64,000 bases of DNA. Source: Podarcis raffonei. Lineage: Eukaryota; Chordata; Lepidosauria; Squamata; Lacertidae. The notes below the pieces were generated by a model. It made no database searches and was not told where the DNA came from. It saw only the letters and a list, made by a program, of their open reading frames with translations. Below, one piece after another: positions 21,753 to 35,283 of the stretch. The stretch's first letter is position 1, and each line of letters begins with the position of its first letter. Position numbers and translations under genes: made by a program. Location: assembly GCF_027172205.1 (NCBI RefSeq), contig NC_070606.1:58246501-58310500 (forward strand), read 5' to 3'.

Positions 21753-24700
21753 GGAGGAATCACAAATATGGCCCTTCCCAATGGTTACCACAATACCTAT
21801 GTGCCATTCTTGGTTCCTAGGTAAGGAGCTGGCTTAAAGCACGTCAGTCCAATGGTCCCCCTCTTTTCAGAGCACCATCTCTCCCTATGAGCAGAGGCTC
21901 ACAGAAGATTTTCACCAGCCCTGCTCTCTGAGTTAACTGAACCAGAGGTGCCAGATATTTGGGCCCGACACCCTCCTTTGCCAAACACACCCCAGATTTT
22001 GCAGAAACCCCAACGCTGCAACTGGAACATCTCTTGCAAATGAAATGAAATGCACACATTCATGGCATCTGTATTATAACTCACTCCCAAACTCAAAGTC
22101 TTTCCCCCCACGCACGGTGTGTGTGTGACCCCAAGGATGAAGGCTGGGGACTCACCAGGCACTGGGGTGATGAGATGTCTCTTGGGAGGTGTTTCTTGCT
22201 GTGCTGGGCGGAGAGCAGGTGACCTCACTGTGAAGAGGGAAAGGTGGACAAATTGAGCTTCATTTTCTTTTGCACAGTGATCTTGGCTGGCATCATGGCC
22301 AGCCCTTCTTCCTGGCTACTTTCCCCTCAGAGGTTACCGGTAATTTCTAGAGAAAAAGGAGCTTCCGGGGCTTCGGAAGTCAGGCCTTCTTCTTCTATAG
22401 AAGGCTTATTCGCCCTACTCCCAGGAGAGTATTATGTATGTATACATACATACACAAGGCTAAGCTCACACTCTGTGATGAAGGAGGATGTGCTATGTAC
22501 ATGTTCAGAAACTCCCTCGTACTTTGCATTAAGGATGAGGCCTTCCAGATATTGCTGGACTCCACGTTCCATCAGCCTCAGCCACCATGGCCAAGGATCT
22601 GGGATCTTGGGAGTTGGAGCCCAGCCCCATCTTGGAGGACCACATGTCTCCCTTCCCTGCTTTACACAACTCCAGGCTCAGTTGCTGGCACTCAGGATAG
22701 GTTGAAGGCACAACTGGCAGTGGAGACTGGCAAGCCAAGGGACTGGCTGGGGCCCCTAGATAGTCAATGGGTCCACTGCCACTTTTCTCACATTGCACAG
22801 GGCAATTGCTAGTTGCATGAATGGCACTACATTCATTTTGCCCATGGGTGTAGCCAAGGAGGGCAGGGGGGCAGCTGCCCCCCTAAATCAAGTAGATCAA
22901 TAAAAATACTTAACTAAGCTTCTGCCCCCTAACATGAAGCCTGCCCCTCCCCCCAACATAAATCCTGGCTTCACCCATGATTTTGTCTCTTGGTGCCAAG
23001 AAGAACTGAGCAGAAAAATCAACAGTCATTTGGAATAAATATTCAGATGGTTTGCAAGAAATGTTGATTCAGCTGAGCTCTCCCCAAATCACCCCATTTG
23101 CTTTCTTTTCAGGACAAATAAATAGACTGAAATAATCCTTTCCTCGTGGCAACCCTTTTAAATAGGAATGTTTTCCACCAACTGCTTCTAGCATCCATAA
23201 AATGAAAGAGAGCTTTGAGAAGCCCCCCCCCCAAATCCATCACCCTCCCCCAATATAAAAGTAGGTGGGGGAGGGAAAGTGTCGCCCTCCTTCTTCCACC
23301 TGCGATCCTTGCTGGTTCCTTCCCCACCTGTTCTGCTCTTCAGGGCATCATAGGCTTCGAGCTCCACCGGCACAACCATACTGTCAAAACGGCCCAGATC
23401 CGTGGGGGTGATCACATTCCTGTAAAAAAAAAAAGTGGGAGAGAAGACTCGTGGGTGTCTGGTGGCTCAACTCTCTGCTCATGCAATGCAGCTGTTTTGG
23501 GGGAAGAACATGGCAAATAACCAAAGAGTACCGGAAGGAAGCAATGGTCACCCTGGGCAAGGCTGGGGTGATGTGCACTTCCCTCCTCTGCTCCCTCTCC
23601 CCACCCTCTGAGTTCAGTGGTGCAGTTCACCCTCCCACAGTTTATTGCTTCCTGTTCCTACCTGATATCTCTGAGGAGAAGCAACTTTTCGGGCCGGTCG
23701 AGAATCGCCAGGAGTGGCCTCACCAGATCTTCCACTCCACTTTCTTGGATGTACTGTGTGTTGGGGGGAAAGTAACCATCAGCAGAGATCAAATGGGAGC
23801 CCCATCTTGCTATTCAGTTTGAAGCAGCAACAGATCCCCTGATCCGCGTTACTACTCTTTGTTGCTCAGTTGATGGGTGGGGAGTTTAATCCTGCTTTCC
23901 GTAAGGAACTCTCTCCCAGGATAAGCAGGATTGAACTGCCTGGGCATCAACGGATGGCTGGGGGGTTCAATCTGGCTTTCTGTTGGGATCTTCAGCTGTA
24001 CCAGATGTGAAGCAGGTGTTCATTTGGGGAAAATGGGGAGGCCTGGCAGGCCAAAACTGGGCCACAGACCCAAGGTGGTTCCCCCTCCCTGACCCAAAGT
24101 TGGACTCCTATCCCTCATCAATTGTTTGGTCCTGGCTTCAGGTGGGCAATGTGTGGCCCCAGCAGCAATCACTTCAGATTTCAAGAGTCAGGCTGGGAGG
24201 GGGGCAGAGAACAAGGCATGTCAGAGATACAGTGTGGTGCTGGTGTTACAGAAAGAGTGCAAGAAAATGGGTAGCCACCCCACATTGGGCTCTGCTTCTG
24301 CCCATTGCTGGTTTCAGCGCTGCCCACTGTTTGTAAGTGGCCCCCAACAGATTACTCCCAAGGGAGTGTGACCCTTGACAGGAAAATCTAAGAGAATACA
24401 GACAGTGGACCTATCTGCAGACTAAGCATTTTAATCAGAATGCTAAAACATTTTAATAAAGCATTTTAAGGTCGCAGTCCTAGACACACAAGAATGTAAC
24501 ACACACACGCACCATGATCACAATTCAATATGCAAAGGGCTGAATTGCATGCTTGGAGGTGGAAGTCTTTATTAGTTTATAGGATTCCTGATAAGCGATA
24601 AGTAATCCTGCCCTTAGCGGTCTTAGCAAAAAGAAACCCGTTTCAGGGTGGCTGCTGCATCAGGCTATCAAGCAATCCTCTCCCTGCCCTAGTTTCATTT

Positions 24701-27700
24701 GTCCCTCTCTGCACGAAGATTAGTGCCCCCCTCTCTTCCTTGGGCTTCCCAGAAGCAATCTTGGGAATGAGTTTCAACAATGTGCTAGCTCAGAGCTCCC
24801 TCTAGTGGCACATCAAAGGTCAACAGGAATGGTGAGAAGTGGGAGGGACCAAACTGGTGAGGGCAAACATTCCATGCCCTGCAAGTGTCCCAGAAAAACC
24901 AGGACATCACATTTTTTCTCACAAGAGGACACTGGCCTTTTTGGGTGCTGTGACCTCACGCAATTACGCACAGCAACCTCCCCCATCTTGCATGGCACCC
25001 ATGCCCAAAAAGCACTGGGTTTTTTTGGGGGGGGGGGATTGCAGTACAAAATGGTGCAAGATCAAAGCACCAAAAATGGCTGCTGTCCTCTGGTGAAAAA
25101 AAATGGGAAGATGGCATCCCGTTTTTTGCCTTTGATACATTGGAGGGTATGTAAGACCTTCAAAGCTGCAGTGAAGGTTGGATTGCCAGACATGCCAATG
25201 CCTGCTTTGCCCTACCAGATTTTCACCTGCACAGAATAGGCTCCAAATAAAAGCAAGCAAACCAACTGTGGCCACAAACACTCTTACTCCACTTTAAGAG
25301 TCGTGTCTCTCTCCCTCCCCCCCAAAAAGTCCTGGGAACTCGAGTTTGTTAAGGGAGCTAAGAACTGTTTGAAAATTTTCAACACATCACAAATCTCAGG
25401 ATTCTTTGGTGGGGAAGCCATGACACTTAAAGCAAAATGAGAGGCTCTTAGTTAAATGAATGCAAAGCCTGCCAAACCATGTGCCAGAGTGAGACAAAAC
25501 GCAAGAGCCTCATGTTGGACCATCCTGTTAATCGTCCTGTTTGGCACAGTAGTCACCAGCCTGGTGCTTCTGGGAAGCCTGTCAACAACAGGACAAATGG
25601 GATGCTTTAAAGCACAGCCTTATGGAAGAGAGGTACAAACGTAACTGAAGGCAGAGTGAGGCAACTATAGCTCATAAGTTGTTGCAAGACATTTCACAAT
25701 CAAGGGAGAGATCGGCCCATTCAGGCACCATGGCACACATGGCAGCTGTCCTCCATCCTTACCCGGGTGCAGTGTCTCAGCACAGCTGCCACTTCATCCT
25801 CCATCAGCAGCTTCCTGGCCATGTCTTCAATAAGCAGCAGGTGGCTCTCGGTGACTTTGCTGCGCTCCATGCCATTGTACTGGGGAGAGGAGCCCAAGGA
25901 GGGGAAAAAGCGGCCTTTTTCTGGGAGGGGCACCACAGAAAGTCAGTGCAAAAACATAATCCGGGAACAACAAAGCATGAGGCCATTAGCCACCTGGAAC
26001 CACAAGCCTGAAATGTACGCATGCACTTGAAATCTTATGTCTGTGAGTAACTACTGGCATTGCACATGCAAGTTATTCTGTAATCACAAGCACCCCAGTG
26101 TAGATGAAGATGGTCAGGGTGCTGGATTTGGATGTGGGATGTTCAGGTGTTGTACATTCACAGCTGAGAAAGGAAAGGTGTGAAGAAGTGGCAATTGATA
26201 TCAACACAAAAACACACACACACGGGTTTCCAAAGGCATGCTCACGCGAAGCTACATGCTTGTTGGCCAAGGCACAGCATGCCTTCCTGCTCAGTTACCC
26301 CGTCTCAGAGTGCGGGTGACAATCTTCTGTACGACGCTAACTGCAGGCAAGAGGGTGAGATGGGAAGAAAGAGCAAAGACAAATAGTTTGGAATCTGTAG
26401 TGGAGAAGGGCAAATTGGAGGGAAGCGGGGGTCATTTTGGACTGGTCTCTGCTCTGTCTGATGAAAAGGGAGGAAAGGAAAACTACTGCCATTCTGCCTT
26501 TTGGAGAAGTGTTGTTTTTCACCATTTGTGCAAGTCTGACAGATAATGCTGTCTCTACCACCTACTGGCTCCTACAGATTGTTTTATGTGTGTGTTCTTC
26601 AACCAGTCACGGTGGAATAATTGTGCATTAGTGATGGGTTTATACCGGGCCATCCACACATCTTTCTGCTTTCTTAGTTGTCCTGCGATGTTTCCCCAAT
26701 GTTAGTGCATTCTTACTATATAGAGGGGCACATCTGCGTCTAGTGCAACACAAGTGAAATGATCCCCCCCCCGCTCCAAACATTTGTAGTGTGAAAAGTT
26801 ACAGGATTTCAGCAGCGAGTTACAGAATGTGCACTGACTGCACAAAGCAGTATGCACGCCTTGGACCTTTGCAAGTGCAGCAAAAGCAGAAGGGTGTATG
26901 ACTGCCCCAATAGCATCACGAGCACAAATAATCACAGAAAAGATGCCTGAAGAAGACCATATTCCCTCATGGTCAAACCTTCCAGGGCCCACATACCAGT
27001 GGTGGGTGTGGCCAAAATGTATTACTGCACTTCAAAGGACCCAGCCCAGCCAGGTAAAATAACTAGACAAGAGCATGGAGCAGGGCCTGAGCAGAGTTTC
27101 TGAGGACCAGAGAGAGCGAGATCTGGAGAAGGGGCCACATTTGGCTCCTGGCCCTGAGGCTCCTCCCCCCTGACATAGGGAGGCAGGCCAGTATACAGTA
27201 CAATTCTCTGTGCCACATTTCCCCATGTTTCCCAGAGACTTTTCCTGACACTTCCAGTTTAGTGATGAAATGCTGAAGCAAGGGTTATGACAACTTGTTC
27301 TGCCAAATGTGACCTCCAGAGGATTAATGTGCCTCACAAACAGACTCTGGCCACCTTCCTGCCTGTAGACAGACTCCTGCTCTAGCTGCTTCACATCAAA
27401 GCATCAGCATTTGGCAAATGCACTTCCGTTGTGCTCCCTTGTTGCTCGGGGCAAGAACCTCCCAACCAGTAGAAAGGATGAAAGGCCAAATGGAAAAGCC
27501 CTTAGCACAGAATGGAAGATGCTGTTTCTCAGTGCTCTACTAAATGAACCAACAGGCCAGTCTACGTCCACCTGGTAAAATGGGCCCCTAATCTTGGCTA
27601 GGCCAGATTCGGGGCCTTCTCTTTTGGTCATGGTTTGCGGAGAGAAATGGACAGCCAAGAAAGGAACAGAAATTCTCCAGCTCAGCTGTTGATATAAATA

Positions 27701-30700
27701 GGAATGGTGATTGGTTCCGCTGCCTGCTGGCTGGCAATCACATTCAGGCTGTGTACACACTATAAGCTTTAAAGCACATTCAAAACACACTCTTGCCCTT
27801 TCTGAGCATTGTAGTTTGTTAAGGGTCATTGGGAATTTTAACTCTGTGAGGGGAAATGCTCACACACTTGACAATCTATTATTCTCCCTGCTTCTGTCCC
27901 TGCCCAATAAAGGGGGAAAGCCTTGTAGTGAAAGGTTTGTTTCTCCCCACCAAAAATCTCAGTGGACCTTGCTGCCATGCACAAGTTTACAATCAAGCAG
28001 GACCAGAGTACTGTGTTCTCTGGAGGATGCTAGAAACAGGACATCTTTTTGTTACCTTTCTCGCCATCAGACCGCGCTGGGGATTTGGACCGCCTCGGTG
28101 TCTCTGGTGACCCAGCTGCTGAGCTTGGCTTCCCTGTCCGGGTGCTTTTAAAGAACAGGTTCATGAGGGTTTTGGAGCGCTGGAGCGTGGGCTTCTTCTC
28201 TGAGGAGACCAGCTTCTCTTTCTTCCTCTGGCGTTTCTCCTCTGGGGCAAGAATCCAAAAAGTCATACCTGAAGATCATAGGCGTGGGATAACCCAAAAT
28301 ATGATCCTTCCCCACTCCAGCTCCATTGACAGTGTATTGTGGCTACCATTTTAAGAAGGAGAAGAAAAGGTATCTGATTATGTAACTTTCTGACTCTGCC
28401 TGTTAAATGGGGGCCAGAAACCTTCTGCATGATGAAACAAAATGCACAGACCAGTGTCTTTCAGATGTGCCATGGGATTTTCTCCCCTCTGCCTACATAA
28501 TAAAGACCAGGACTGTTTAGCAATAAGGTACATTTTCAGAACTCCCTGGTAGAGAAGAGGTCAAGCAGATAACTGTGGATAGGCTGCAAGCTGGACATGA
28601 GTGCAATAGCACTCTGCTCACCTGCGATTTCCAGCAGCTGATATTCAGAGGTGTAATGTCTCTGACACAACCATGGCTAGTAGCCATTGATAGACTTATC
28701 TTCCATGAATTTGTCTGATCCTCTTCTCTTTGCCTTATCCCTCTCTCCTTCTTCCTCCATAAAATTATTTTCTGGGTCCACGTTTAATATTTGACATCAA
28801 AATAATGTTGCATTAATGTAGAATGAAAGGGGGGGAGGGAAATGTAAACCCTCCTGATTTAAACTACATTATTGCCATTATTGCTATGATGATAACAGCA
28901 GCAGCAATCTCAATTCTCTCAGTATTTATGTAGTCAAAACAGAAAGGTACCCCCATCACCCCAGCAGCCCAATAAAGACTGAGCATGCTCAGTGTGCGTG
29001 GAATGCTCCCTGGGGGGAAATGGGACATGGGGAGGGTGACTGGAATGTTGCAGCTTCCATGAACCATGGTAAGAATGGTAAGAATAACGGTCCCATGGCA
29101 CCTACCATAAATGGTCAGATAGCTCTGCGATCTCTTGATGGGCTGTCGTGGACGGCTGAGTGCCAGAAGGAGGGCAGTTTTAGGGGAGGGGTCTGTTGTC
29201 TCTCTGCTGGCAAAGGGCCGGTGCTTCTTCAAGCGGAAGGACTCTTTGAGGCTCTCGGTGCGGATGGCGGTGTCTTTCAGGATCTTTAAGGGCTCCACAA
29301 CCCGTCGGGTCTCCATCACCAGACTCCCTGAATAGGAGGCCCCGTCCGACAGCGGATCAGTCTGCATGGCGGTCTCTGCTCTCTCCAAGGTGTGTCTCTG
29401 GACTGGCAGTTCAGCAGAGATGCCAACATCCACCATGCCACTTTGTGCTGCTGAGCTGGGGATTGGGGCCATGAACAGGCCATTCATGGAGCTGAAGGGG
29501 GTCCCTGAGGAGTAGGATGATGCAGAGGAGCTGGATTCCGAGGTCTGGGACAGCTCCTGCAACTGGCCATTGGTCACTGTGTGGAGACAGAGAGAGAAAT
29601 GAGCATTATAGGAGTATTTCCTTTTTTGACAATCCATGTTCGTACAATAAATGCACAGAAGCTACCCATTATTGCACACAGGCCAAATGACTTGCATTGC
29701 TTTTGTTGTGGGAATATTGCCTTTCCACAGCAAGGAATGTGCTACAACTTTGTATCTGCGGAAAAACAACAACCCCAATTGTTGTGCCAGATAGTTCAAG
29801 CACTGCTATTATTATTGCTGTGTGGAATGAGATTATGAGTGTGCCATGGATACTCACCTGATACTGAGTTAGATGTACAGTGGTACCTTGGTTCTCAAAT
29901 GCCTTGGTACTCAAACAACTTGGAGCCCAAACACTGCAAACCCGGGAGTAAGTGTTCTGGTTTGTGAACTGTTTTCGGAAGCCAAACATGCTCTGTTTTG
30001 AGCGTTATGCTTCCGTTTGGAGTGCCACACTTCCGTTTTGAGTGTTACGCTGAGGTCTGTCTATTTTTGCTATTTATTTTGCGTTTTTGTTTTTGTGGCT
30101 CTTTTTTGTTTTTGTGACTGTGTGGAACCCAGTTCAGCTACTGATTGATCGATTGTGTGACTGCAGTACATTGTTTATTGCTTTCATTTTATGGATCAGT
30201 GGTCTCATTAGACAGTAAAATTCATGTTAAACTGCTGTTTTAGGAGTTGTTTTTAAAAGTCTGGAATGGATTAATCCATTTTGCATTACTTTATGGGAAA
30301 GCACACCTTGGTTTTGGAACGCTTTAGTTTTGGAACGGACTTCTGGAATGGATCAAGTTTGAGAACCAAGGTACCACTGTACCAATGTCCTGACTCACTA
30401 TTAGGCAGCTTCCTATGCTCCTCTGAACTGCTGTTTTCTTTCTTTGTGCAACAGACTCATAGATCTATGCTTTTACAAGCATGTCCTTAAGGGTGAAAAT
30501 GCCAACTGGGAGGAGAGAATTTGAGCTCCATCAACAATGGTCTGTGCAACACAGCACCCACTCCTGGGCTATTCTTTCTGCATGTTTTGTCTTTTGATGA
30601 CACTGCATTCTTTGCAAACATCCCAAACACAAGGGTGAGGGAGGAAGGAGGGTTGTTTTCTGAAATGCAAGGAGGGAAAGCAATTTGCTTGCAGGATGCC

Positions 30701-32770
30701 CTGGCACTCCTTACTCATCCTTAGCAAAGCAACATCCAGCATATTAATGTAGACAGAAAATGTGCATTTGTGTCTTACATCTGTTGAGCCAGCAATACTC
30801 AGCCACCATTTCCTTGTATGCAGGGAACCTCCCCGTCTCCTAGATGGAAAGCACAGAAGAGAGACACAACACGTCATGGGATCATTTGCTGCCTGCCCAG
30901 CACCGAGCGGTGTCTTCAGAGGCTAACCCGATCCCAGGCGGAGAGACACTTTGATAAATAATGCATCCCCCACTGCCAGGTCCCTTCCCAGCTGAAACTG
31001 AATCTGCTAAGTCTCAAGAGTCTGGGTCCCACAGCGTCTTGGGGAGGGAGTTGCTGGGCGTCACAGAAGCCAGCAAGAAAGAGAATTCAGTGCTGCTGCT
31101 TTGGCAAGCAACTTCTTAGAGGGCATGGTCTCTTTTTTGGGACACTTTTAGCAGAAATGGAGGGCTTCTGCTTTCCACCTCTAGCAGCTACCACTTCCTA
31201 AGGGCTCATCAACACTTTCGCTTCACCCGTATTTTTTACTTTCTTTCCACTTGACCGGTATTTTGATTGTGTTTTATACCAGTTAATTCGCCCTGATTCA
31301 AGAGCTTTCTTCTTTGTTTTGTAGCCATGTCTTGTAAGAATCTCACCCACTGAATCAGATCTCATTAGATGTGCGGAAAATCCGAAGAGAGATTTTGCTT
31401 AACTGAGCTTCAGTTCAGTGGGTAAGATCAGATTTTTGCTAGGAACAACGAGAAAAGCTCTCAAACCCTGGGGAATTAATTGGTACACTATATGATCAAA
31501 AATAAGGGTCAAGCAAAAGTGTGGATCAGCCCTTTATCAAAATAGTAGTCTTTGCTCCCTGGCCCTTTGTAGCCTGCTTATTTATAAAGTGCCATTTTCC
31601 TAGGCCAGGGTGCCACGCTCTCTGCTAAGCCATAGAAATGATGTATCCTATGTCTGGCTAGCTAGAGAAAGAGATTACACCTGTAGGAAGCTGACTATGG
31701 GAGCTGGTGAGAACTCTGACAGCATCCAGCAATCAGGATATTGATGCCTCGTCTCATGGCCCTAACCTCTCACAGTAATGGGACCACTGGGTCATCCTCC
31801 CATAGAGTAGCACCCCTTCCTATCCCAATCTTGGCTCGGCACTTGGCAAGGCACAGGCCTCACCTTGATGGTCAGCATGATGTGGGTCTGCCCCTTTAGC
31901 ACTTCCACTGCCTTGCTATGGCTGATGTCGTCAAACTTGACTCCGTTGGCTGCAAGGACTTGGTCGCCGACCTTGACCCCATGAAGCTCAGCAAGCCCGC
32001 CAGGATCCACTCTGGGAACGATACGACATGAGGATGATTATTCTTGAATGGGAAGAGTGAGGCTTGGGGCAGGTATACAAGGCATTCCAAGTCAAGTGAA
32101 CAGGACAAGGGGAACTAGAATGTGTTCTTGGCCAACAGTGAGGGGAAGCTGTCAGAGGGTTGGGCCTATTGACCCTTTGGGTCTTTCCAGCTCTCCAGTC
32201 CCAGGATTCTATGACAATAAGGGTGGTAACAACTCTGCTTCCTCCTAGCACAACTGGAAGGCAGGTCCCTCTAAGGCACTTTCCCTCATGGCTCTCAAAG
32301 GAGATTGAGGTGTTAAGAATGGATTCTGAAAACAGAAGAGCCTTTTTTACCTTCTCTTTAGATTATGGTTACCAGATTTTTTTCAATGAATCCGGGGACA
32401 CTTTTTTTTTTTGGAAGCTGAGTAGCAACAGGGAGTCAGTAGTGGGGATGGTGAGGCAAAAGACCCTGGGCCCAAGCACACATGCATATTGTATAAAGGT
32501 GCAAAGCCCTTCTTTCTCACCCTGAGAAACATAAATGTGCAGAGTTTTTATAAAACTGGGCAATGGCTGCCCACCCGTGGCTCCCCAGCCTCCCCCGATC
32601 TGTCAAAACAAAAGGGGAAGGGGGCGGGAGATCGGGGGAGTCATGGGTGTGCGATGCACCATTGCCCAGTTTTTAAAAAAAGTCTGCACATTTAGGCTTC
32701 ACAGGGTGCGAAAGAAGGGCTTTGCACCTTGCCCGGCAGAGAAACTGCGCGCCTTGCGCCGCTCCTGTGC

Positions 32771-32815
<45 letters not shown>

Positions 32816-35232
32816 TTATTATTTATACCCCGCCCATCTGGCTGAGTTTCCCCAGCCACTCTGGGCGGCTCCCAATCAGTGTTAAAAACAGTACAGCGTT
32901 ACATATTAAAAACTTCCCTGAACAGGGCTGCCTTAAGATGCCTTCTGAATGTCAAGTAATTATTTATCTCTTTGACATCTGATGGGAGGGCATTCCACAG
33001 GGCGGGCGCCACTACCGAGAAGGCCCTCTGTCTGGTTCCCTGTAGCCTCACTTCTCGCAATGAGGGAACCGCCAGAAGGCCCTCGGCGCTGGATCTCAGT
33101 GTCCGGGCTGAACGATGGGGGTGGAGACGCTCCTTCAGGTATACAGGACCGAGGCCGTTTAGGGCTTTAAAGGTCAGCACCAACACTTTGAATCGTGCTC
33201 GGAAACGTACTGGGAGCCAATGCAGATCTCTCAGAACTGGTGTTATGTGGTCCCGGCGGCCACTCCCAGTCACCAGTCTAGCTGCCGCATTCTGGATTAA
33301 TTGCAGTTTCCGGGTCACCTTCAAAGGTAGCCCCACGTAGAGCGCGTTGCAGTAGTCCAAGCGTGACTATTGCTAACAGGCTGGCTCCGGGCTGCTGAGG
33401 CTGCCACGTTTCCTGGGGACAAATTTGCAAATCTGGGGACATTAAGGGACGGAATTTGTCCGGGGAAAGATTTGCAAATCTGGGGATTAGATTGGAGGTA
33501 ACAGCCAGGATGTGAGCGATTCCTTCCAGTAAATTCACCAATGTCTCAGTAAATTATTGAAATGACCCAGCTTTTAAACTAATTGTGGAAGATAGGCATA
33601 AGCCCTGTAAACGTATTCAGAGCTGAAGATTATTTGTCCCCAGTTCATAGAAAGCCATAAATCAAATCTAATGATGTGGTCATGCTACAGAAGGTGACAT
33701 CAGCTGTGGCTTCTCTGAGGCTGCATGCATTTGGGACTGAACAAACTTGATTTAAAAAGTCTAAATACAAGAGGCAAGAGGGCTGCTACAGTCGCATACA
33801 AATGCTACACAGACACAAGATAATACTACAGACATAAGATACGGCCATTTTACTCTAGATTAATTAACCTGAAAGAAGGATCTATATTTGGTATCAAATT
33901 CAAATAAGATTGAATAACCATTACAGTCACAGCCCTGTACCAAAAGAGTGGGGGGGGGGGAATCTACCTTTTTCTCATGATATAACTAACCCAATTTTAC
34001 ACTTAAAAGGTGGATCAAGGGTGTTAAAGAGCACCTATTAAACAGATCCATTAAGTTCAATAAGATTTACACCCAAGTAAACGTGCATAATTAAGGTTCA
34101 AGCTAGCTCTGGTAGTTTATTCTGTGGCTTGCAGAGTGAGCAAGGATAGCAAGCAAAACAAGTTCTACAATGCACCACTGTATTTCTACAAAGAATCGTA
34201 TCGTATCATTATGGCTGGAGCTTCTTAATACAAATGGTTCCTAAGTATTATGCAGGGATAGTAAACCTAATCTTAGGCAGCATTCAGACCATCCATTTAA
34301 AGATGTCTTCTTCCAAAGAATCCTGGACATTGTAGATTGTTCAGGGTACTGGGAGTTGTAGCTCAGTTAGGAATAAATTACAGTTCTCAGGATTCTTTGG
34401 GGTAAGCAACGTGCTTTAAATGTATGGTGTGTACTCAGGCAAGGTGGTATCAAGATTCCAAAAGAGTTAAAAGCGGCAAGCTCCAGTATGAAACAGCTCT
34501 TTAGTGCTCAATCAGAACAAAGGCAATTCAGGATTTTTCTCTGGGTTGATGTTTGCTCTGACTGAGCACTAAAGAGTGGGTTTTCCCTGAGAACTGAGTG
34601 GCGTGAGCAGAAAACCGCTCAGACTCATGCTTTCAAGTGGAAGTATGGACAAGCCTCAAGACTTACTTGGAGACGTAGATACCAAGGCCATACTCTTTCC
34701 CCCCACGGATGTTGAAACCCAAGCAGTAGTCATCAGAGGTGGTATACAGGTGAATGATCCGTCGCCTTCCAATCTCAGAGCTTGTGTCTGATGGAGTTGA
34801 GCCACTCCTCTCCACAATCAGGCGCTTGTTCACCACATCAACCCTGTGGCGAGATAAAGAATTCACCCAGGATTCTGGACTCTGGGAGTTCAACACAGGC
34901 CTTTCCCCATGAACAGCTGAAATATTTTGAATGGAACTTGGGAAATCAATAAGCCCATAGGTGGCGGGCAGAACGTAACCAGAATTGCAATCTGGATGCT
35001 GAACAACCGTAACTGAGACTTAGGAATAGACCCAAGGAACAGGATGATTTATTTATTTATTGTACACAGGGAGGGTTCGCTCTTCTTCCACCTACCCCAG
35101 CTACCACGCTGAGAAAAATGGCTCTCCCCATTTGGCAATTAGGCTTAGAGGAAAGCTTCCATGGATGCAGATGGGAGCTTTTCCCTCTTAGGGATAATTG
35201 CCATGTGGGAGGAGTGGGGCTGAGCAAGGGGG

Positions 35233-35283
<51 letters not shown>

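Noticed and set aside
23851-23995. Repeated CCTGCTTTCC/AAGCAGGATT motifs
   Set aside because: Looks like a diverged palindromic repeat, but the arms are too short to delimit an element.
25721-25762. Extension of PDZD7 exon 10 past CACCCGG
   Set aside because: GTAAGG is a strong donor, and the next recognised exon joins to it in phase as HCTR-YIQESG, as in human.
32899-33360. 153-residue open frame on minus as a host gene
   Set aside because: The residues match the C-terminal end of a LINE reverse transcriptase ORF, and a LINE 3' UTR follows.
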